A stretch of 17,444 nt of DNA, taken from the NCBI GenBank assembly GCA_039199225.1, contig JBCCSZ010000156.1, positions 1 to 17,444 on the forward strand, given 5' to 3'. The stretch's first letter is position 1. The number at the start of each line of letters is the position of its first letter. This DNA comes from JBCCSZ01 sp039199225 (GTDB lineage: Bacteria; Bacteroidota; Bacteroidia; Chitinophagales; Saprospiraceae). Made by a program: the position numbers and the translations under genes. The notes under the pieces were generated by a model. The model was not told where the DNA came from. It ran no database searches and saw only the letters and a list, made by a program, of their open reading frames with translations. Positions 15,436-17,444 of the stretch are shown here, piece after piece.

Positions 15436-15533
15436 GGGTGGGCCCACCCTCTAGGTAGATCCCAAAAATCTACCCCTTTTTGAAGCCTCGCCTAGGCAAA
15501 GCTTCGCCAACCCAAACCTGGGCAAATTTGCCC
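15436..15533. repeat. Cluster of four palindromes in a non-coding spacer
   Basis: Within 98 bases are GGGTGGGCCCACCC (15436-15449, perfect), GGTAGAT-N7-ATCTACC (15454-15474, perfect, followed by CCTTTTTT, terminator-like on the plus strand), a nested GAAGC...GCCTAGGC...GCTTC (15482-15505) and GGGCAAATTTGCCC (15520-15533, perfect). No coding frame covers it. It resembles a compound repetitive extragenic element or a structured RNA segment. Copy number elsewhere cannot be judged from this window. Confidence 0.55.
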
Positions 15534-15753
15534 ACTATTGGTCATTTTTCACTCGTCAGCATCGTCTCGAGATTACCAATGTGACTATAATAGGACACGG
15601 CACCCCCCGAAATTCCATAAAAATAATTGACATTTTTTATTTTATAAAGCGTAGTATGTTGGTTAACAGTTTTTTGCAAGGGGTAAAAAAATTGCCTGTT
15701 CATATTGTAATTATTTTAAATCATAGCCTTTTTAGGCATGCAATTTAGCTGAA

Positions 15754-16215
15754 ATGGATATTTTTCATCTCATCAGAACCGGAAACCTGGAGCAGGTCAA
15801 GCAGTTGGTCGAGCAGGATAAGACAGTCTTGAATCAAAAAGATGCCAAGGGCTTTCCGCCGCTCATTATGGCTACTTATTCTGGACAGTTAGAAATTTCA
15901 AAATTCCTGATTGAGCAGGGGATCGATGTCAATGCACTTGATGCGGCTAGTAATACGGCCCTGATGGGGGTGTGCTTTAAAGGATATACCGAAATGGCAG
16001 AAATCTTACTGAAGAAGGGAGCAGATATTGATCGACAAAATGTACAGGGCGCCACGGCACTGATCTATGCTGCTATGTTTGGACAAGACGATATTGCAAA
16101 GTTGTTGGTTGCCCATGGTGCGGATAAGCGCATCAAAGATAATCAGGGAAATACTGCTCAGATGCACGCCCAGGGAAAGGGGTTGACCGACTTGGCGGCT
16201 TTGCTGGCTGGCTGA
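15754..16215 (+). CDS. Ankyrin-repeat protein
   Basis: The protein is 153 residues with no signal peptide, and is almost entirely ankyrin repeats. There are five consecutive units of about 33 residues starting near residues 2, 35, 68, 101 and 134, with consensus landmarks such as KGFPPLIMATYSGQLEISKFLIEQGIDVNALD, NTALMGVCFKGYTEMAEILLKKGADID and ATALIYAAMFGQDDIAKLLVAHGAD. It should bind another protein, probably in the cytoplasm. In several bacteria a small ankyrin protein (AnkB of Pseudomonas aeruginosa) is encoded beside catalase and supports its activity. Here the neighbour is oxyR, in a divergent arrangement, but no catalase is present. The gene converges on the gene ending at 16221 with only 5 bases between stop codons. 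Confidence 0.85.
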   Translation: MDIFHLIRTGNLEQVKQLVEQDKTVLNQKDAKGFPPLIMATYSGQLEISKFLIEQGIDVNALDAASNTALMGVCFKGYTEMAEILLKKGADIDRQNVQGATALIYAAMFGQDDIAKLLVAHGADKRIKDNQGNTAQMHAQGKGLTDLAALLAG

Positions 16216-16220
16216 TGTTT

Positions 16221-16883
16221 TTAGTGTTGCACATGGATAGACAGCTCCTTCTCCAATTCCATAAATTTGCCTTCGGTTAGAAAGTGCATCTCCTTTATGA
16301 AATGGAGGTGTTCTTGGGCCTCCTCACAGTAGACACCAAAGAGTTCGCATTTTTTTGCCAATACTTTGGTCAGACCGATGCGGGCAAATTTTCCATACTC
16401 ATCGACTTGAAGTGCTCGAAGATACTCCGCCTGCGCTTCGTCTAATTGTTTGCTATACAGGTAATCGTTTCCAGATTGGAGCAGCACCTTGTAGGCCGTC
16501 CGCATTTCGTCCTTTTTGGCCACCAGTTCAGCGCGTTCTTGCTTTTCCCTCCAATATTTATCTTTTGGGCAAAACCAACCTTCTGAATGCTGTAAGAAAT
16601 GGTAGATCGCCAGGCAGAACAGCGTCGTACAAATCAGAAAAGCTGGCAACTTAATGCCGTATTTGATAGCAGCATCCCATTTGCCAGCTTTAAAGGTTCG
16701 GGTAGGTGTTGTCGGAGTATTTCCCTGTTTTGAGTTCTGTTGCTTTTTGCTAGAGGATCGCCATTTGTAAAAGTGCTTTTGTCTTTGAAAAGCTTTCTTG
16801 TGCTTAAAATCCGTTCCGGAGTGGCCCGGAATTTTCATGTGTCCTGGAAATCCCATAGCAATTCTTCTTTTGACGTTTGACAT
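16221..16883 (-). CDS. Single-pass membrane protein with TPR-like C-terminal region
   Basis: I cannot name a family for this 220-residue protein. The N-terminal 75 residues are strongly basic and disordered-looking (KHKKAFQRQKHFYKW, SSSKKQQNSKQGN). One transmembrane helix lies at about 77-97 (IKLPAFLICTTLFCLAIYHFL). The soluble region after it is helical, with a coiled-coil-like stretch (110-130). A TPR-like pair sits around 128-175 (AYKVLLQSGNDYLYSKQLDEAQAEYLRALQVDEYGKFARIGLTKVL), then two cysteines (179, 186). With the positive segment on the cytoplasmic side, the TPR part would face the periplasm. It lies 182 bases after the stop of the small GG peptide gene on the same strand, and the two could be related functionally. 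Confidence 0.7.
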   Translation of the reverse strand: MSNVKRRIAMGFPGHMKIPGHSGTDFKHKKAFQRQKHFYKWRSSSKKQQNSKQGNTPTTPTRTFKAGKWDAAIKYGIKLPAFLICTTLFCLAIYHFLQHSEGWFCPKDKYWREKQERAELVAKKDEMRTAYKVLLQSGNDYLYSKQLDEAQAEYLRALQVDEYGKFARIGLTKVLAKKCELFGVYCEEAQEHLHFIKEMHFLTEGKFMELEKELSIHVQH

Positions 16884-17001
16884 ACGGACTAGAACATTCT
16901 AAATGTCATTCTTGGCCCTGTTTCTAAGTTCGTTTTTGAATGGCTTTCTTACCAACTTATTCGACAAGAAACGCACTTTTATCGAGTAAAATCTGTGTGT
17001 C

Positions 17002-17020
17002 AAAAGGGCGGCCGCCCCTT
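17002..17020 (-). terminator. GC-rich palindrome, possible terminator of the GG-peptide gene
   Basis: GGGCGGCCGCCC (17006-17017) is a perfect 12-base palindrome extended by AA on one side and CTT on the other. On the minus strand it gives AAGGGGC-GGCC-GCCC followed by TTTT. It lies about 46 bases after the stop of the small peptide gene. The stem is short and the T-run has only four bases, so the call is tentative. Confidence 0.4.
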
Positions 17021-17065
17021 CTAATGAAGAGACGACCTTGGTTTGCGTCGGGTAGCGACCAAACG

Positions 17066-17230
17066 CTATCCATCTATGACGTCTTCGGTCCCGATATGAC
17101 CGGCCGTACTCTGGGCCTGCGACGCCGCATTTTGAGTGGACTGGCCGCCTTTGATGGATGCAGTTTGTACCTTGGGTACTTCGTTGTTTTTGAAGCGATT
17201 GAGTTCCGAAAATGAATTTTTGTTTGACAT
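17066..17230 (-). CDS. Short GG-motif peptide, possible RiPP/secreted-peptide precursor
   Basis: This is an unbroken 54-codon frame from ATG at 17230-17228 to TAG at 17068-17066. The first part, MSNKNSFSELNRFKNNEVPK, is a polar helix-forming leader-like segment. It is followed by VQTASIKGG (21-29), whose IKGG ending looks like the double-glycine cleavage site of exported bacteriocin-type peptides of Bacteroidota. The remaining 25 residues (from Gln30) are small and polar, rich in Ser/Thr/Gln/Ala, have no Cys, and end GTEDVIDG. It may be the precursor of a peptide whose modification or export genes lie to the right of the window. It could also be an unrelated small protein. An opposite-strand frame across the same bases has no such features. 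Confidence 0.5.
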   Translation of the reverse strand: MSNKNSFSELNRFKNNEVPKVQTASIKGGQSTQNAASQAQSTAGHIGTEDVIDG

Positions 17231-17250
17231 AATTATATGAATTTGGTTTG

Positions 17251-17307
17251 AAAAAAAAAGTATACCTATGACTGGCTACTGGGAGACCAGTTGCTAGTCG
17301 TTTTTTT
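17251..17307. terminator. Hairpin with flanking A/T tracts upstream of the GG-peptide gene
   Basis: GACTGGCTACTGG (17270-17282), loop GAGA and CCAGTTGCTAGTC (17287-17299) form a 13-position stem with 11 Watson-Crick pairs, one G-U and one mismatch as read on the plus strand. Seven Ts follow at 17301-17307, and nine As precede it at 17251-17259 (Ts on the minus strand after a 10-base gap). It may end the minus-strand gene coming from the right edge, or act as a leader structure for the peptide gene. Confidence 0.55.
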
Positions 17308-17367
17308 GATATAAGCGTCAGAATATCAGCTCGTTACAGGTTCACTTCCTGCGCGAGTAGTGTTGGT

Positions 17368-17444
17368 TTACGCTAAAATTTTGTTGATTGAATGAGCTGC
17401 TTTTCGCTGGGCTTGGTCTATCTTACTTGTTCGTTTGGGTCCTC
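17368..17444 (-). CDS. Possible C-terminus of a gene running off the right edge
   Basis: On the minus strand a frame open from the window edge encodes 24 residues ending ...KIDQAQRKAAHSINKILA, stop TAA at 17370-17368. The basic, helix-like composition is compatible with a protein end, and a terminator-like hairpin follows about 70 bases further on. The fragment is too short to test statistically and has no recognised family. Confidence 0.3.
   Translation of the reverse strand, partial: GPKRTSKIDQAQRKAAHSINKILA

Larger units (their letters stand above)
15245..15753. other. Divergent intergenic region between oxyR and the ankyrin gene
   Basis: These 509 bases separate oxyR (minus) from the ankyrin-repeat gene (plus) and hold both promoters. 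The part near oxyR carries the putative operators. The middle (15436-15533) is a cluster of palindromes. The part near the ankyrin gene (about 15600-15750) is AT-rich, with a small GCCT-TTTT-AGGC hairpin at 15727-15738 just before the start codon. No short gene with a convincing start and composition was seen. Confidence 0.5.

Noticed and set aside
16940..17215. Plus-strand 91-codon frame near the right edge
   Set aside because: Its sequence looks random, and it overlaps the opposite-strand GG-motif peptide gene, which has a structured leader/GG/tail layout.

Overview
The window reads as chromosomal DNA of a member of the Bacteroidota. The signs are LytTR response regulators paired with beta-propeller LytS-type kinases, signal peptides ending in ...GQ or ...AAQ, a PorT-like outer-membrane beta-barrel, weak or absent Shine-Dalgarno sequences, and a Bacteroidota-style OxyR. 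A Saprospiria-like lineage is possible, but that is only an impression.

Left part (1-4900): the tail of an unrecognised gene, a secreted S41-type peptidase (240-1634) and a three-helix membrane protein (1810-2352) lie on the plus strand. They converge, at a rho-independent terminator, on a minus-strand secreted PDZ-alpha/beta hydrolase (2438-3841), which is preceded by an AraC-family regulator (3957-4892).

Centre (5085-7738), the highlight: a compact minus-strand microviridin-type graspetide (omega-ester/amide RiPP) locus. In transcription order it has bicore precursor A (7738-7547), a strong intrinsic terminator hairpin (7509-7465), bicore precursor B (7357-7163), an MvdC/MdnB-like ATP-grasp ligase (7075-6083) and an MvdD/MdnC-like ATP-grasp ligase (6086-5085, overlapping by ATGA). 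Each precursor carries the PFFAxxLESQ leader helix and two T-x-K-x-P-S-D-x-D-(E/D) cores at identical residue positions (38 and 50). No ABC transporter, N-acetyltransferase or dedicated protease is present in the window.

Upstream of it (7739-13100): a 590-base gap with a degenerate GGTGAAC-type repeat block, then a two-component operon (kinase 12098-9108 followed by LytTR regulator 9101-8331), and behind that a secreted protein with 14 cysteines in its mature part (13100-12603). All of these are on the minus strand, the same strand as the graspetide genes.

Right part (13485-17444): a small outer-membrane barrel protein, then an oxyR gene broken by an apparent one-base deletion exactly before the second redox cysteine codon. 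An OxyR-like ATAG-N7-CTAT box overlaps the oxyR start codon. A palindrome-rich intergenic region follows, then a divergent five-repeat ankyrin protein, a single-pass membrane protein with a TPR-like tail, and an unlisted 54-residue GG-motif peptide (17230-17066) that looks like another peptide precursor. The end of a further minus-strand gene may run off the right edge.
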